A stretch of DNA of 64,000 nucleotides, taken from positions 124,001 through 188,000 of the forward strand of contig NZ_JAKVTW010000004.1 of assembly GCF_022489065.1 (NCBI RefSeq), read 5' to 3'. Below the pieces are notes generated by a model. It saw nothing but the letters and a program-made list of their open reading frames with translations, did no database searches and was not told the DNA's origin. The stretch is from Vreelandella neptunia (GTDB lineage: Bacteria > Pseudomonadota > Gammaproteobacteria > Pseudomonadales > Halomonadaceae). The position numbers and the translations under genes are program-made. Positions 45,300-54,904 of the stretch are shown piece after piece (position 1 is the stretch's first letter; every line of letters begins with the position of its first letter).

Positions 45300-46457
45300 A
45301 TGACTGCTTCAGTTAAGTTACCGGACAACGCTGAGCTCGCCGCCTGGCGCCACGATTTCCACCAGCATCCTGAAACGGCCTTTGAGGAGCACCGCACCAG
45401 CGCGCGCATTGCAGCGTTACTGACAGAGTGGGGCTTTGAGGTGACCACGGGCATCGCGGGCACAGCGGTGGTTGCCGCCTTGGATGGCCAGCACGGTGAA
45501 GGCAAGACTATCGGCCTGCGGGCCGATATCGACGCTCTGGATATTCGCGAAGAGACGGCGCTTGCCTACGCTTCGCAAACGCCCGGAAAAATGCACGCCT
45601 GTGGCCATGATGGCCATACCACGATGTTGTTAGGCGCTGCCTGGGCGCTAAAGCAGCAGCCGGATTTCAAAGGCCGGGTGGTGTTTATCTTCCAGCCCGC
45701 CGAAGAGAATGCGGGCGGCGGCCGGGTGATGGTTGAAGAGGGGCTGTTTGAATACTTCCCGATGGATGCCGTGTACGGGTTGCATAACTGGCCTGGGCTG
45801 CCGGTGGGTGTCGCGGCGGTACACGATACCGACGTGATGGCCGCGTTTGATATTTTCAGCCTGACGTTAACCGGTAAAGGCTGCCACGCGGCGATGCCGC
45901 ACTTAGGCATTGATACGGTGCTGGCAAGCTGCCAATTGATCAGCCAACTGCAAGGGTTAGTGAGCCGCGAAACGCCCCCCGATAAATCGGCGGTGCTGAG
46001 TTTCACCAGTATTAACGCAGGGGATACATTTAATGTGATTCCCGAGCAGGTAGCGCTGCGTGGCACGCTGCGCTGTTTTGATATGGCGCTTAAGGAGCAT
46101 TTAGAGGCGCGCTTTAAACAGGCGATTGCCAGCTTAGCAGAGTTCCACGGTTTAACCGTTGAGCTGGATTACCAGCGCTGCTACCCCGCTACCATTAATA
46201 CGCCGGAACACGCCCAGCACTGCGCCACGGTTCTGGAAAGTTTGTTAGGCCCAGGCAATGTGATCCGTAACTCACCACCGAGCATGGCTTCTGAGGATTT
46301 CTCGTTTTTACTCGCCGAGCGCCCCGGGGCTTATATCTGGATGGGCAACGGCGAGGACTCCGCCTCATTGCATAACCCGCACTATGACTTTAACGACGCG
46401 CTGTTACCGCTAGGGGCGCGCTACTGGGTAGAGCTGGTAAGAGCGCTACTCGTCTAA
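45300..46457 (+). CDS. M20 family metallo-amidohydrolase (hippurate/N-acyl-amino-acid hydrolase type)
   Basis: A 385-residue zinc hydrolase. Metal ligands are in KMHACGHDGHTTMLLGAAWA and IFQPAEENAGGGRVMVEEG, with the late SMASEDFSFLLAERPGAY and MGNGEDSASLHNPHYDFND; LTGKGCHAAMPHLGIDTVLA is the dimerisation domain with the bridging histidine. It cleaves an amide, releasing an amino acid from an N-acyl or indole-conjugate type substrate. Its position directly after two membrane genes suggests that the imported compound is its substrate. Confidence 0.9.
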   Translation: MTASVKLPDNAELAAWRHDFHQHPETAFEEHRTSARIAALLTEWGFEVTTGIAGTAVVAALDGQHGEGKTIGLRADIDALDIREETALAYASQTPGKMHACGHDGHTTMLLGAAWALKQQPDFKGRVVFIFQPAEENAGGGRVMVEEGLFEYFPMDAVYGLHNWPGLPVGVAAVHDTDVMAAFDIFSLTLTGKGCHAAMPHLGIDTVLASCQLISQLQGLVSRETPPDKSAVLSFTSINAGDTFNVIPEQVALRGTLRCFDMALKEHLEARFKQAIASLAEFHGLTVELDYQRCYPATINTPEHAQHCATVLESLLGPGNVIRNSPPSMASEDFSFLLAERPGAYIWMGNGEDSASLHNPHYDFNDALLPLGARYWVELVRALLV

Positions 46458-46598
46458 CTTATTATCGTCATTTAACGATTCTTCTTAACTAACTGCGTTC
46501 TTCGCTCCCTGATGCCCAATGGGTAGGGGAGCGTCTACGCCCAATATCGACACCGAACATAGCGTTTCGCCATCAACAAACGCTTAGGGAGTTTTAAG

Positions 46599-47489
46599 AT
46601 GTCTTTAACCATTACCGTTATCGGGCTGGGTCAGATGGGCGGCAATATGGCGCTTACCCTTAAAGCAGCAGGGTTTGCAGTCACGGGCAGCGATCTGTTT
46701 GAAGCTGCACGCTCAAAGCTCGAAGGCCTCGGCCTGGCCGTCGTTGCTCCTGATGCCCTGCCCGTAAGCGATGTTTATCTGCTGTCGCTGCCCACCTCAG
46801 CCCATGTGCGTGAAGTGATTGAGCAATCACCGGGCCTGCTCACGCTGGCGCCGAAAGGCAGCGTGATTGTCGATACGTCAACCAGCGACCCCGCCGTGAG
46901 TCGTGAATTAGCCGAAAAAGTCACCGCCGCAGGCCTTCTTTGGTTGGATGCCCCGGTAAGCGGTGGGCCCAAGGGTGCTGCCAGCGGCAAGCTGGGGATG
47001 CTGTTGGGCGGCGATGAAGCCACCATTGAGCGGGTAACGCCGATGCTGGAGGCGATGTCGGCCAAGCGTACCCATGTGGGCGGACCCGGCAGCGGTCATG
47101 TGGTGAAACTTGCCAATAATTACCTGTGTGCGGCGCACTTGATAACTACCGCTGAAGCCGTGGCAATGGCAGCCAAAGCGGGCGTCGGCCCCGCTGCCTG
47201 CTTGGCGGGCATTAATAGTGGCTCCGGGCGCAGCGCGATTAGCGAGGTGAACTTCCCCGAGTGGGTGCTGAGCGAGCGTTTTGACTCTGGCTTTACCACT
47301 GGCTTGATGCGCAAGGATCTGCGCTTGGCCCGGGACGCCGCTGAACAATTGGGCATTCCGCTACCTCTGCTACAAGCCGTTGTTGATGCTTGGCACGCCA
47401 ACCCCGAACAGCCCACCGACAGCGATGACTTCAACCATATCACTACGTCGATTTTAGCCCGTGCCAGCCAAGCGGAGAGCAACCAATGA
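46599..47489 (+). CDS. NAD(P)-dependent beta-hydroxyacid dehydrogenase (GarR/MmsB type)
   Basis: A 296-residue dehydrogenase. The nucleotide fold is ITVIGLGQMGGNMALTLKAAG; the substrate motif DAPVSGGPKGAASGKLGML and the catalytic lysine in GSGHVVKLANNYLCAAHL are those of the 3-hydroxyacid dehydrogenase family (tartronate-semialdehyde reductase, 3-hydroxyisobutyrate dehydrogenase). It overlaps the aldehyde dehydrogenase gene by ATGA. A hydroxyacid oxidised to a semialdehyde, which the next enzyme then oxidises, is a plausible sequence of steps. Confidence 0.9.
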   Translation: MSLTITVIGLGQMGGNMALTLKAAGFAVTGSDLFEAARSKLEGLGLAVVAPDALPVSDVYLLSLPTSAHVREVIEQSPGLLTLAPKGSVIVDTSTSDPAVSRELAEKVTAAGLLWLDAPVSGGPKGAASGKLGMLLGGDEATIERVTPMLEAMSAKRTHVGGPGSGHVVKLANNYLCAAHLITTAEAVAMAAKAGVGPAACLAGINSGSGRSAISEVNFPEWVLSERFDSGFTTGLMRKDLRLARDAAEQLGIPLPLLQAVVDAWHANPEQPTDSDDFNHITTSILARASQAESNQ

Positions 47490-49054
47490 GCTCACTTAGC
47501 CAACACGCCTGCGACCATCTTGCAGCACTACTGAAAGGCTTCGGTTTAGCCGCGAGTACACCTTTAAGCAACTGGATTGATGGCCGTTTAGTCGCCGGAG
47601 AAGGTGAAGAGATCACCCTGATTAATCCTGCCACTGGCGAAGCGCTGGTGAGCTACCGCGACGCGGGCGCTGGGCTAATTGAACGCGCCACTCAGGCTGC
47701 TGTGCGGGGCCAGCGCGAGTGGGTGACGCTAACCGCCAGCGAGCGTGGGCGGCGTATGAATGCCGCTTTGCGCGGTTTGGAGGGCCATGAAGAGGCGCTG
47801 GCGCAGCTGGAAAGCGTCGTCGCAGGTAAGCCGATTCGTGACTGCCGGGCTGAAGTGGGCAAAGTGCGAGAGATGTTTGAGTACTATGCGGGCTGGTGCG
47901 ATAAGCAGCACGGCGAAGTGATTCCGGTGCCTACCTCGCATCTTAACTACGTGCACCACGTGCCCTATGGCGTAGTGGGGCAGATTACACCGTGGAACGC
48001 GCCGATGTTTACCTGTGCCTGGCAGCTGGCGCCCGCCATTGCTGCAGGCAACGCTGCCGTATTGAAACCCTCTGAGTTAACGCCGTTCACCTCGGTGGTG
48101 ATTGCCAAGCTGTTGGAAGAGGGGGGCAAAGGAGTGTCTCAAGGTCTGCCTAAAGGGCTGATCAATATCGTCAACGGGCTGGGAAAAACGACCGGCGCGG
48201 CACTGACTGACCACCCCACTATCAGCAAACTGGTATTTGTCGGCTCGCCCCAAAGTGGCCGGATGATTGCCGAAGCGGGCGCGCGGCGGTTGGTACCCAG
48301 CGTGCTAGAACTGGGCGGCAAATCGGCCAATATTGTATTTGCCGATGCCAAGCTGGATGAAGCGGTAGCGGGCGCCCAAGCCGCCATTTTTGCCGCCGCT
48401 GGCCAAAGCTGTGTGGCAGGCTCGCGCTTATTGATTGAGCGCTCAGTGTTTGAGCAGGTCACTACCCGCTTGGCGCGTGCTGCGGAGCAGATTGCGGTGG
48501 GTCTACCCAGCGATGAGGCAACCCGTATGGGGCCGCTACAGAATCGCCGCCAATTTGAGCAGGTCACTCGCATGATTGAGGCCGCTGAAGCGGCAGGCGC
48601 GAGAGTGTTAACGGGTGGCAAGCGTCCCGAAGGCTTGCCTGACGAAGCCCACGGCTATTTTATTGCCCCGACTGTGCTGGTCGATGTTACGCCGGAGATG
48701 GAGATCGCTCAGCAAGAAGTGTTTGGACCGGTATTGGTGGCCATGGCCTTTGATGATGAAGCCCAGGCCATTCAACTCGCCAACGAAACCCGCTTTGGTT
48801 TGGCCGGAGCCGTTTGGAGCCAGGACGTGGCGCGGGCGCATCGTGTCGCCGGGCAGTTACGGGCAGGAACGGTGTGGATCAATAGCTACAAAGCGATCAG
48901 CGTGATGTCACCGTTCGGTGGTTTTGGCGACAGCGGTTTTGGCCGTTCCAGTGGCTTGGACGGCCTACGTGAATACACCGTGCCGCAAAGCGTCTGGGTG
49001 GAAACCGCGCCAGAAGCAAGCGTTGCGTTTGGTTACGGCAGTGGTGTCGGTTGA
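47486..49054 (+). CDS. aldehyde dehydrogenase family protein
   Basis: A 522-residue NAD(P)-dependent aldehyde dehydrogenase. The general base glutamate is in SVLELGGKSANIVFADAKLD, the catalytic cysteine in AAAGQSCVAGSRLLIE, and QQEVFGPVLVAMAF and GGFGDSGFGRSSG near the end are conserved. It is about 30 residues longer than many family members, due to the N-terminal SSLSQHACDHLAALLKGFG part. It belongs with the hydroxyacid dehydrogenase just before it. The natural aldehyde is unknown. Confidence 0.92.
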   Translation: MSSLSQHACDHLAALLKGFGLAASTPLSNWIDGRLVAGEGEEITLINPATGEALVSYRDAGAGLIERATQAAVRGQREWVTLTASERGRRMNAALRGLEGHEEALAQLESVVAGKPIRDCRAEVGKVREMFEYYAGWCDKQHGEVIPVPTSHLNYVHHVPYGVVGQITPWNAPMFTCAWQLAPAIAAGNAAVLKPSELTPFTSVVIAKLLEEGGKGVSQGLPKGLINIVNGLGKTTGAALTDHPTISKLVFVGSPQSGRMIAEAGARRLVPSVLELGGKSANIVFADAKLDEAVAGAQAAIFAAAGQSCVAGSRLLIERSVFEQVTTRLARAAEQIAVGLPSDEATRMGPLQNRRQFEQVTRMIEAAEAAGARVLTGGKRPEGLPDEAHGYFIAPTVLVDVTPEMEIAQQEVFGPVLVAMAFDDEAQAIQLANETRFGLAGAVWSQDVARAHRVAGQLRAGTVWINSYKAISVMSPFGGFGDSGFGRSSGLDGLREYTVPQSVWVETAPEASVAFGYGSGVG

Positions 49055-49129
49055 TTGTTCGGCGGCACCTGAAGGTATTGGGCTAACCTGCTGGGGCGAT
49101 TCGCCCCAGCATCGTGAGGAGTTACTGCA

Positions 49130-50005
49130 ATGAGCTTTGGCATTGATCACCCCTTAGTCGCGGTAGCCGATTTAGATGTGGCAGCCGAGCGCGCGGAAGC
49201 ATTGGGTTTTACCCTCAATCCACGCCACAGCCACCCTTGGGGTACCGATAACCACCTGCTGTTTTTACACAATAATTTCATTGAGTTAATCGGCATTGCC
49301 CATCCAGAGCTGACGGATTACCGTGATAGTAACGGCTTTCAATTTGCCAAAGTGGTTGAGGCTCGCTTAGCCATTGGCGAGGGGATTGCCATGCTGGCCT
49401 TAGAAAGTGAAGCAATGTCGACGGATCATGCGCTGTTGACTGCGCGTGGTTTTGAAGGGCACTCGCCTATTGAATTTCGCCGACTGGCGCATCTCGCCAG
49501 TGGTGATGTGGAAGTGGGCGTCGCATTAAATATCCTCCATGACCCTCAGCAGCCTTTCCTTACCCAGTTTTTATGCCAGCAATTGCGTCCCGAGCTGTTT
49601 CGCACAGACCCTTCTCTTGAGCGGCACGCTAATACGGCGAAGTCTATTACCGATATTTGGTATGTGTCAGATAACCCTGCTCGAGATGCGGAGCATTTTC
49701 GTCGTATCCATGGCGATGCAGCGATTCAAGCGCAAGCGGGGGGCTTTAAAATCCACACCGATAAAGGGGTTTGCCATTTATTAAGTGATTGGGCAATAGG
49801 TGAGCACTTTGAGGTGTTGGAAGGGCTCTCGTCAGTGCCCGCCAGGGCGGTGGCGTTAACACTGGCCTGTGAGGATATTGCCGCGGCGATGAATCATTGG
49901 CAGCAGCGCTCACTACCTTTTGTACCAGTGAACGCCCATGAGGCCGACATACCGCCTGAGGTGTTAGGCGGAACAGTGATACGCTTTTGTCAAACCACTG
50001 GGTGA
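49130..50005 (+). CDS. VOC family protein (glyoxalase-like domain)
   Basis: A 291-residue protein of the vicinal-oxygen-chelate fold, glyoxalase-like PF13468 type. The start IDHPLVAVADLDVAAERAEA contains the first metal ligand histidine, LNPRHSHPWGTDNHLLFLHN is the family core with more histidines, and FIELIGI gives a possible glutamate ligand. Start supported by GGAG before ATG 49130. Enzymatic function cannot be inferred; it is probably part of the catabolic cluster that starts at 43990. Confidence 0.82.
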   Translation: MSFGIDHPLVAVADLDVAAERAEALGFTLNPRHSHPWGTDNHLLFLHNNFIELIGIAHPELTDYRDSNGFQFAKVVEARLAIGEGIAMLALESEAMSTDHALLTARGFEGHSPIEFRRLAHLASGDVEVGVALNILHDPQQPFLTQFLCQQLRPELFRTDPSLERHANTAKSITDIWYVSDNPARDAEHFRRIHGDAAIQAQAGGFKIHTDKGVCHLLSDWAIGEHFEVLEGLSSVPARAVALTLACEDIAAAMNHWQQRSLPFVPVNAHEADIPPEVLGGTVIRFCQTTG

Positions 50006-50016
50006 GAGCACCAATA

Positions 50017-50244
50017 ATGACCGAGACCTCAGATTTAGGCGCCCACGTCTTTAATGACCATGGCGCGCTAATTCAAAGGTGAGCGCCTCCTCAAAATTCA
50101 GCAGAATGCTTTTTGGGGGCAAACGCCGTTGTACTCGGCAATATTGAAATTGGTGAGGGCGCGCGAATCGGTGCTGGCGCCATTGTCACAAAAAGCGTAA
50201 CCGCTGGAGCGACTGTGGTGGGACTGCCTGCGACTGCGCGCTAA
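50017..50244 (+). pseudogene. remnant of hexapeptide-repeat acyltransferase
   Basis: An ATG at 50017 opens a 21-codon frame that ends in TGA at 50080-50082. In the same frame, from about 50113 to TAA 50242-50244, the peptide [20 protein letters not shown] then [24 protein letters not shown] is a clear left-handed beta-helix tail, close to serine acetyltransferase-type proteins. The head and middle of the gene are absent, so an internal deletion plus a stop probably destroyed it. Its end overlaps the convergent LysR gene stop. Confidence 0.65.
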
Positions 50245-51155
50245 TTAATATCGCGAAACGCCTGCATCCAGCGCTGCAAATGGCGCAGTAACAGAATACT
50301 GGCCTTGGGTTGCTGGCGGCCAACGCGTGTAACCATGTGGGCGTGGGAGCGCTGAAACAGCGGGTTGTCTACCGGGCGAGCTACTAGCGTTCCAGCTTCT
50401 AAATCATGGGCGACGGCAAAAGCAGGCAATAGGGTAATGCCCATGCCGCTGCGCACGTACTGAGCCAACACCACCATTGAATTAGTGTTCATGGCTAGGC
50501 GTGGAGCAATCCGCGCCTGCTGAAAGGCTTGATCAACCATTTGGCGAACCCCGTGGCTGGGATCCCACATGGCCATGGGCTGAGCACTAAGCTGGGTCAG
50601 CGTTAGCGGTGCTGGGTGATTGGCTAAAGGGTGATCGGGAGACAGAATTGCCATTAGCGGTTGGGGGCTGGATGCCCAAAAGCGTAGCTGAGGGTGGGTG
50701 CGTTCGTGGAACATTAAGCCGATATGGCTATGATCCTCTACGACGGCTTCAATGATGCCCGAGGTGCCAGCGATATGAATATCGAGCTGGATACCTGCAT
50801 ACAGCTGAGTAAATTCATGTAGCGGGGAAGCCACCAAGTCACTGACAAACCCTTCACCAACAGTCAGGGATATCTTGCCGGTTTCCATGCGCTGGTAGGA
50901 TTCAAGTGACGCAATAAAGCCTTCGTCTAATGCACCGCGCCGCTCGCAGTACTCGAGCAGCATTTCACCTACCGGGGTAGGTGAAATGCCGTCGCGCTGA
51001 CGCTCCATGAGCGTTGCTCCCAAGGCTTCTTCCAGCAATGCAATTTGCCGACTGACGGCCGAAGGAGCAATGTCTAAGCGCGCCGCTGCGCGGCGCACGG
51101 AGCCCGACTCCAGAGTAACGCGGAAGTACACTAAGCGTTGATGAGGTATATCCAT
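50241..51155 (-). CDS. LysR-family transcriptional regulator
   Basis: A 304-residue LysR-type regulator. The DNA-binding domain reads [20 protein letters not shown] followed by [20 protein letters not shown] and [20 protein letters not shown]; the rest is an effector-binding domain ([20 protein letters not shown]). It is convergent with the VOC gene and the preceding catabolic operon, and might control that operon from a distance. Its own promoter faces the SCP2-like/hupB gene pair. No operator is assigned. Confidence 0.88.
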   Translation of the reverse strand: MDIPHQRLVYFRVTLESGSVRRAAARLDIAPSAVSRQIALLEEALGATLMERQRDGISPTPVGEMLLEYCERRGALDEGFIASLESYQRMETGKISLTVGEGFVSDLVASPLHEFTQLYAGIQLDIHIAGTSGIIEAVVEDHSHIGLMFHERTHPQLRFWASSPQPLMAILSPDHPLANHPAPLTLTQLSAQPMAMWDPSHGVRQMVDQAFQQARIAPRLAMNTNSMVVLAQYVRSGMGITLLPAFAVAHDLEAGTLVARPVDNPLFQRSHAHMVTRVGRQQPKASILLLRHLQRWMQAFRDIN

Positions 51156-51234
51156 CGTTAGCTGTTATACCTCTGCTCTTTCTTTGGCTAAATTTATTTA
51201 GCCTAGATAATTACCCTGTGCCAATCATGAAGTA

Positions 51235-51591
51235 CTACAAATATTTGAGCAGTCTTTGCAGCTTATTCATATCGGCGGAGTCGCCTACTAAGCGCACGTT
51301 GCCGCTCATCATGCCGTCAAGAAAGGCTTGCTGAGTTGGCTTTTTAAGTACTTTTAACGCCGTGGCTTGATCTCGGAAACGCAGTTCAAGATCTAAGTCA
51401 ACGGGAAGCCCTTTACCGGTGCTGATGCCTTTTGGCGTCATCCGGTAGTGGCGGGCAATGCTTAGATCTTCCGTGGCAATTCCCCAGTCCAAGCCGCGCA
51501 TACGCTCTAGCTGTTCACGAAAGCGCGGCTTGCGGCGCAGGGCGCGTTTGAGCAGTACGCCCAGCAGCCACAGCGTCAGCTTGAGCTTCAT
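51235..51591 (-). CDS. small protein with SCP2-like fold
   Basis: A 118-residue protein with a basic, hydrophobic N-terminus (KLKLTLWLLGVLLKRALRRK) and a C-terminal half (LRFRDQATALKVLKKPTQQA, MMSGNVRLVGDSADMNKLQR) that resembles SCP2 sterol-carrier-like lipid-binding domains. This is my reading of a short pattern and not certain. It abuts hupB (the genes share a base at 51591). No catalytic residues are evident. Confidence 0.65.
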   Translation of the reverse strand: MKLKLTLWLLGVLLKRALRRKPRFREQLERMRGLDWGIATEDLSIARHYRMTPKGISTGKGLPVDLDLELRFRDQATALKVLKKPTQQAFLDGMMSGNVRLVGDSADMNKLQRLLKYL

Positions 51592-51863
51592 TAGGAAACG
51601 GCGTCCTTAAGTGCTTTACCCGGCTTAAAGGCGACGTTTTTGCTGGCTGGAATTTGTAGCGGTGCACCGGTTTGCGGATTTTTACCGGTACGCGCTGCGC
51701 GCTCACGTACGGTGAAAGTGCCAAAACCAATCAAAGCAACATCTTCACCCTTGGCACAACTGTTGGTGATCTCATCCAGAATAACGTTGAGCACTTGGCC
51801 TGCCTTATCTTTGGACAGGTCAGCACTTTCAGCGATGGCAGCAGCGAGTTCAGGTTTGCGCAT
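51591..51863 (-). CDS. hupB: HU-family DNA-binding protein
   Basis: A 90-residue nucleoid protein. The start MRKPELAAAIAESADLSKDK, the central VALIGFGTFTVRERAARTGK with NPQTGAPLQIPASKNVAFKP (the DNA-inserting NPQTG arm), and the C-terminal KALKDAV are diagnostic for HU. ATG 51863 is preferred, with GGGAG upstream; an earlier in-frame start at 51926 is in promoter sequence. It should bend DNA and compact the nucleoid. Confidence 0.95.
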   Translation of the reverse strand: MRKPELAAAIAESADLSKDKAGQVLNVILDEITNSCAKGEDVALIGFGTFTVRERAARTGKNPQTGAPLQIPASKNVAFKPGKALKDAVS

Positions 51864-51989
51864 AAGGAATCTCCCTTTAGTAAACAATCGAACTTTGTTA
51901 AAGAATCGAGCGTAAAGCAAATGCATGTTGTTGGGTGCGTCACCAACACTAGGTGAGCTTCTCTAGCCTAGTCGTGAACGCGGCGAAAA

Positions 51990-53180
51990 TCAGCCTAGCA
52001 GCGAAGGTGCTGCTCTGGAAAGCTCCACTTTCCTTCTCACGCAGCCACCTGTCAACGCAAAACCAATCAAACGTCCGTCTTTATTTTCGGCCAAGGCACT
52101 GATATCTCCGCCTTCACCTTCTATTCGCCAGCGTTCAGGCACGGTGGTTGGTGGGTAGGCGACCACTGGCAGTAGAGGTGTTTTAACCACTATCGGCCAT
52201 GTGCCGAAACTGACTGGTGTTGGGGAACCCGTGAGGGTTGCTGCCAATGCCTTGGCGCTCGCTTGCAGCGGTTGTACGTACATGGCATTAACGCCATCGA
52301 CGCAGGCCACATCGCCCAGGGCATAGATGTTCGGGTTCGATGTACGCAGTAGGCGGTCAACTTCGATACCACTAGGCGAGACGCTAAGACCCGCGGCTTC
52401 GGCAAGCACCGAACGGGGTGTAAGCCCGGTTGCCATCAGGATGAGGTCGGCGCTGACAGCATCTCCGTTATCCAACCGTAATTCGATGCCATCAATGCTG
52501 CTCGGGGCTAATGAATCAATTGAGCGGCCTAGACAGAGACGGATGCCAGCTTCATTGAAGGCATCGCCTAAGGCGTTGCCCAACGGTGCTGGTAGCAGGC
52601 GCGGAAGCAGTGTGGCTTCAGGAGCAATGACGCTGACTTGATGCCCGCCTGCGTGCAGGTCGTTGGCAAATTCACAGCCGACTAACCCTGCGCCAATAAT
52701 GGCTACTCGTGTAGGGCCGTGACCTAATGCCTTATGAAAACGGCGGTAGTCGTCTAAATCATTGATGGTAAAGCAGCGTGGGGCCACATTAGGAGCGATG
52801 CTGAAGGGCACTCGTGGCGCAGCGCCGGTGGCTAATACTAGCGTGTCGTAGCTGAGCACTTGGTCTTGTTCAAGAAGGATTGATCGGTTATCCACATCCA
52901 GTGCGCGCACGGGGGTGTGGATAATTACCCGGGCCTGCAATTCATTACCAAGCTCAGCGGCACTCCGCTGGGCTAATTTATCGGGTATGAGACCTTTGGC
53001 AAACCCAGTCGATAACAGAGGCTTGCTGTAGTCTTCGCCGCTGTCTGCACTCACTAGGGTGATTGAGCGTTGGTCGCCCAGGCGGCGCAAGGCGCGGGCA
53101 AGGCCAACGCCTGCCATGCCAGTGCCAATAATTACCAGTGCAGCGTGAGATGGCGTATTTTGTGTTTGGGTTGCGGGCAT
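51990..53180 (-). CDS. FAD-dependent NAD(P)H oxidoreductase (rubredoxin reductase-like)
   Basis: A 396-residue flavoprotein. FAD site: LVIIGTGMAGVGLARALRRL; NAD site: RVAIIGAGLVGCEFANDLHA; the FAD-closing motif is PNIYALGDVACVDGVNAMYV. This arrangement fits rubredoxin-NAD+ reductases (AlkT/RubB type), which pass electrons from NADH to rubredoxin; no rubredoxin gene is seen in the window, though in related bacteria one may be next to ubiC. The gene diverges from ubiC. Confidence 0.85.
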   Translation of the reverse strand: MPATQTQNTPSHAALVIIGTGMAGVGLARALRRLGDQRSITLVSADSGEDYSKPLLSTGFAKGLIPDKLAQRSAAELGNELQARVIIHTPVRALDVDNRSILLEQDQVLSYDTLVLATGAAPRVPFSIAPNVAPRCFTINDLDDYRRFHKALGHGPTRVAIIGAGLVGCEFANDLHAGGHQVSVIAPEATLLPRLLPAPLGNALGDAFNEAGIRLCLGRSIDSLAPSSIDGIELRLDNGDAVSADLILMATGLTPRSVLAEAAGLSVSPSGIEVDRLLRTSNPNIYALGDVACVDGVNAMYVQPLQASAKALAATLTGSPTPVSFGTWPIVVKTPLLPVVAYPPTTVPERWRIEGEGGDISALAENKDGRLIGFALTGGCVRRKVELSRAAPSLLG

Positions 53181-53278
53181 GCAGACACCAAAAGAGTCGT
53201 TAAAAAGATTGCTGAAACAAAAGCCTACTAATACCCCATGTTACACTAGCCAGCCCGTTTATTGCCTTGGAGAACTTG

Positions 53279-53854
53279 GTGACGCCTGCTGCTTTTCGGC
53301 AAACTCCTCCCTTTTCGCGCTGGCGTCCCCTTGCTGCTGCGCGCCCTGCCATGAGTGCTTCCTGGTGGCAGTGGGTTGCTTCTACTGACTCGTTAACCGC
53401 CCGCTTAATAGCTGCCGGTGGTGACAAGCCATTTCGAGTGCGGCTGCTACGCCAGGGCGTAGGCTGGCCGCAGCAGGATGAGGCCCAGGCGATTGGCATC
53501 GGCGCCAAACGTTACGCATGGCTGCGTGAAGTAGCGCTGTGTTTAGATAACACGCCATGGGTCGTGGCGCGCTCGGTTGCCCCGCTTACGCAGTTAAAGG
53601 GTCAGCGTTTGAAAGGATTAGGCGAGCGTTCGCTGGGTAGCTGGCTATTTCGGCAGCCTGGTTTAGTGCGTGGGCCGCTGGAGGCCACCTCTCGCCCCCC
53701 TCAATTTGCTAGAGCGAATGGAATAGAGAGTTACTGTGCTTGGGGCAGGCGCTCGGTGTTTTATCACGGCTGTCAGGAAGGCGGGTTATCGTTACTGGTT
53801 CAAGAGTACTTTTTGCATGCGATGGCGGATGAACTTGATCTGCCTTCGCGCTAG
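53279..53854 (+). CDS. ubiC: chorismate lyase
   Basis: A 191-residue enzyme that converts chorismate to 4-hydroxybenzoate plus pyruvate, the first step of ubiquinone synthesis. Family pieces are FRVRLLRQGVGWPQQDEAQA, YAWLREVALCLDNTPWVVAR and the late YCAWGRRSVFYHGCQEGGLS. I choose GTG 53279, six bases after GGAG; a TTG at 53267 lies before that site. It precedes ubiA by 35 bp, so both steps are coexpressed. Confidence 0.92.
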   Translation: MTPAAFRQTPPFSRWRPLAAARPAMSASWWQWVASTDSLTARLIAAGGDKPFRVRLLRQGVGWPQQDEAQAIGIGAKRYAWLREVALCLDNTPWVVARSVAPLTQLKGQRLKGLGERSLGSWLFRQPGLVRGPLEATSRPPQFARANGIESYCAWGRRSVFYHGCQEGGLSLLVQEYFLHAMADELDLPSR

Positions 53855-53889
53855 GCTAGCAGCTGTGTTTTATTTTTCGTGAGGTAAGC

Positions 53890-54783
53890 ATGGATCGTTC
53901 ACTGTTGCGGCCGCAGGGATGGGCTCGCGTGGCAGATTTTTTTCAGCTGATGCGCTTGAATCGACCTATTGGCACGTGGCTGTTGATGTGGCCGACGCTT
54001 TGGGCGCTCTGGTTTGCCGCTGAAGGCGTACCCGGCCGAAACACCCTGCTGATTTTTATCGCGGGGGTTTACGTCATGCGTGCAGCTGGCTGTGTGGTGA
54101 ATGATTATGCCGATCGTCATTTTGACGGCCATGTGAAACGTACTAAAACTCGTCCGCTCGCGACGGGTCGCATCAGCGAAACCGAAGCTCAACTGCTGTT
54201 TATTGGCTTGGTCACCGCGGCGTTTATTCTGGTGATACTGACCAATTGGTTTACGGTTCTGCTCTCGCTGGGCGGTGTGCTGCTGGCCATCATTTATCCG
54301 TTTATGAAGCGCTATACCCACTTTCCACAGGTGGTGTTGGGGGCGGCATTTTCATGGGCGATCCCGATGGCCTTTGGCGCCATGCTGGGCTATGTCCCGC
54401 TGGAAGCGTGGCTGCTTTTCTGCGCAAACGTACTATGGACAGTGGCTTACGATACCCAGTACGCCATGGTTGATCGCGACGATGATATAAAAATTGGTAT
54501 TAAATCCACGGCCGTGCTGTTTGGTAGTGCGGATCGCTTAATGATTGGCTTGTTGCAGGCGGCCACGTTGTTGCTGTTGGCATGGGTGGGTTGGCGAGTC
54601 GATTTAGGTGGATTTTTCTGGTTGGGGCTGGTCGCTATGGCAGCGACTTTTCTGCACCAACAGCGCTTGATTCGCCACCGTGAGCGGGATGCGTGTTTTC
54701 AGGCATTTCTCAATAATCACTGGTCGGGCCTGCTGATATTTGCCGGTATCGCGCTAAGTTGGTGGCCTGTGGTGGGTCAATAG
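53890..54783 (+). CDS. ubiA: 4-hydroxybenzoate polyprenyltransferase
   Basis: A 297-residue membrane prenyltransferase adding the octa/nonaprenyl chain to 4-hydroxybenzoate. It has the two aspartate-rich motifs: [20 protein letters not shown] (first, N-D-x-x-D-x-x-x-D) and [20 protein letters not shown] (second). About eight hydrophobic helices are seen. The GAGG site lies before ATG 53890. Together with ubiC it begins ubiquinone synthesis. Confidence 0.95.
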   Translation: MDRSLLRPQGWARVADFFQLMRLNRPIGTWLLMWPTLWALWFAAEGVPGRNTLLIFIAGVYVMRAAGCVVNDYADRHFDGHVKRTKTRPLATGRISETEAQLLFIGLVTAAFILVILTNWFTVLLSLGGVLLAIIYPFMKRYTHFPQVVLGAAFSWAIPMAFGAMLGYVPLEAWLLFCANVLWTVAYDTQYAMVDRDDDIKIGIKSTAVLFGSADRLMIGLLQAATLLLLAWVGWRVDLGGFFWLGLVAMAATFLHQQRLIRHRERDACFQAFLNNHWSGLLIFAGIALSWWPVVGQ

Positions 54784-54789
54784 CTGCTA

Positions 54790-54807
54790 TTGTCATGTAA
54801 CTGTCAT
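54790..54807 (+). promoter_or_regulatory. Pho box upstream of phoB
   Basis: TTGTCATGTAACTGTCAT at 54790-54807 consists of two direct 7-bp PhoB half sites (TGTCAT twice, 11 bp apart), close to the consensus CTGTCATAWAWCTGTCAY. It lies 98 bp upstream of the phoB start and would provide self-induction under phosphate starvation. Confidence 0.8.
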
Positions 54808-54904
54808 CAAGTCATGGTGTTATCGTCACTGACATGTCATTGAACTCGTTTCTTTGAACAATTTTCTTTGAGCTGTATTTCATTGAACACCGTGAGGCAT
54901 TGGT

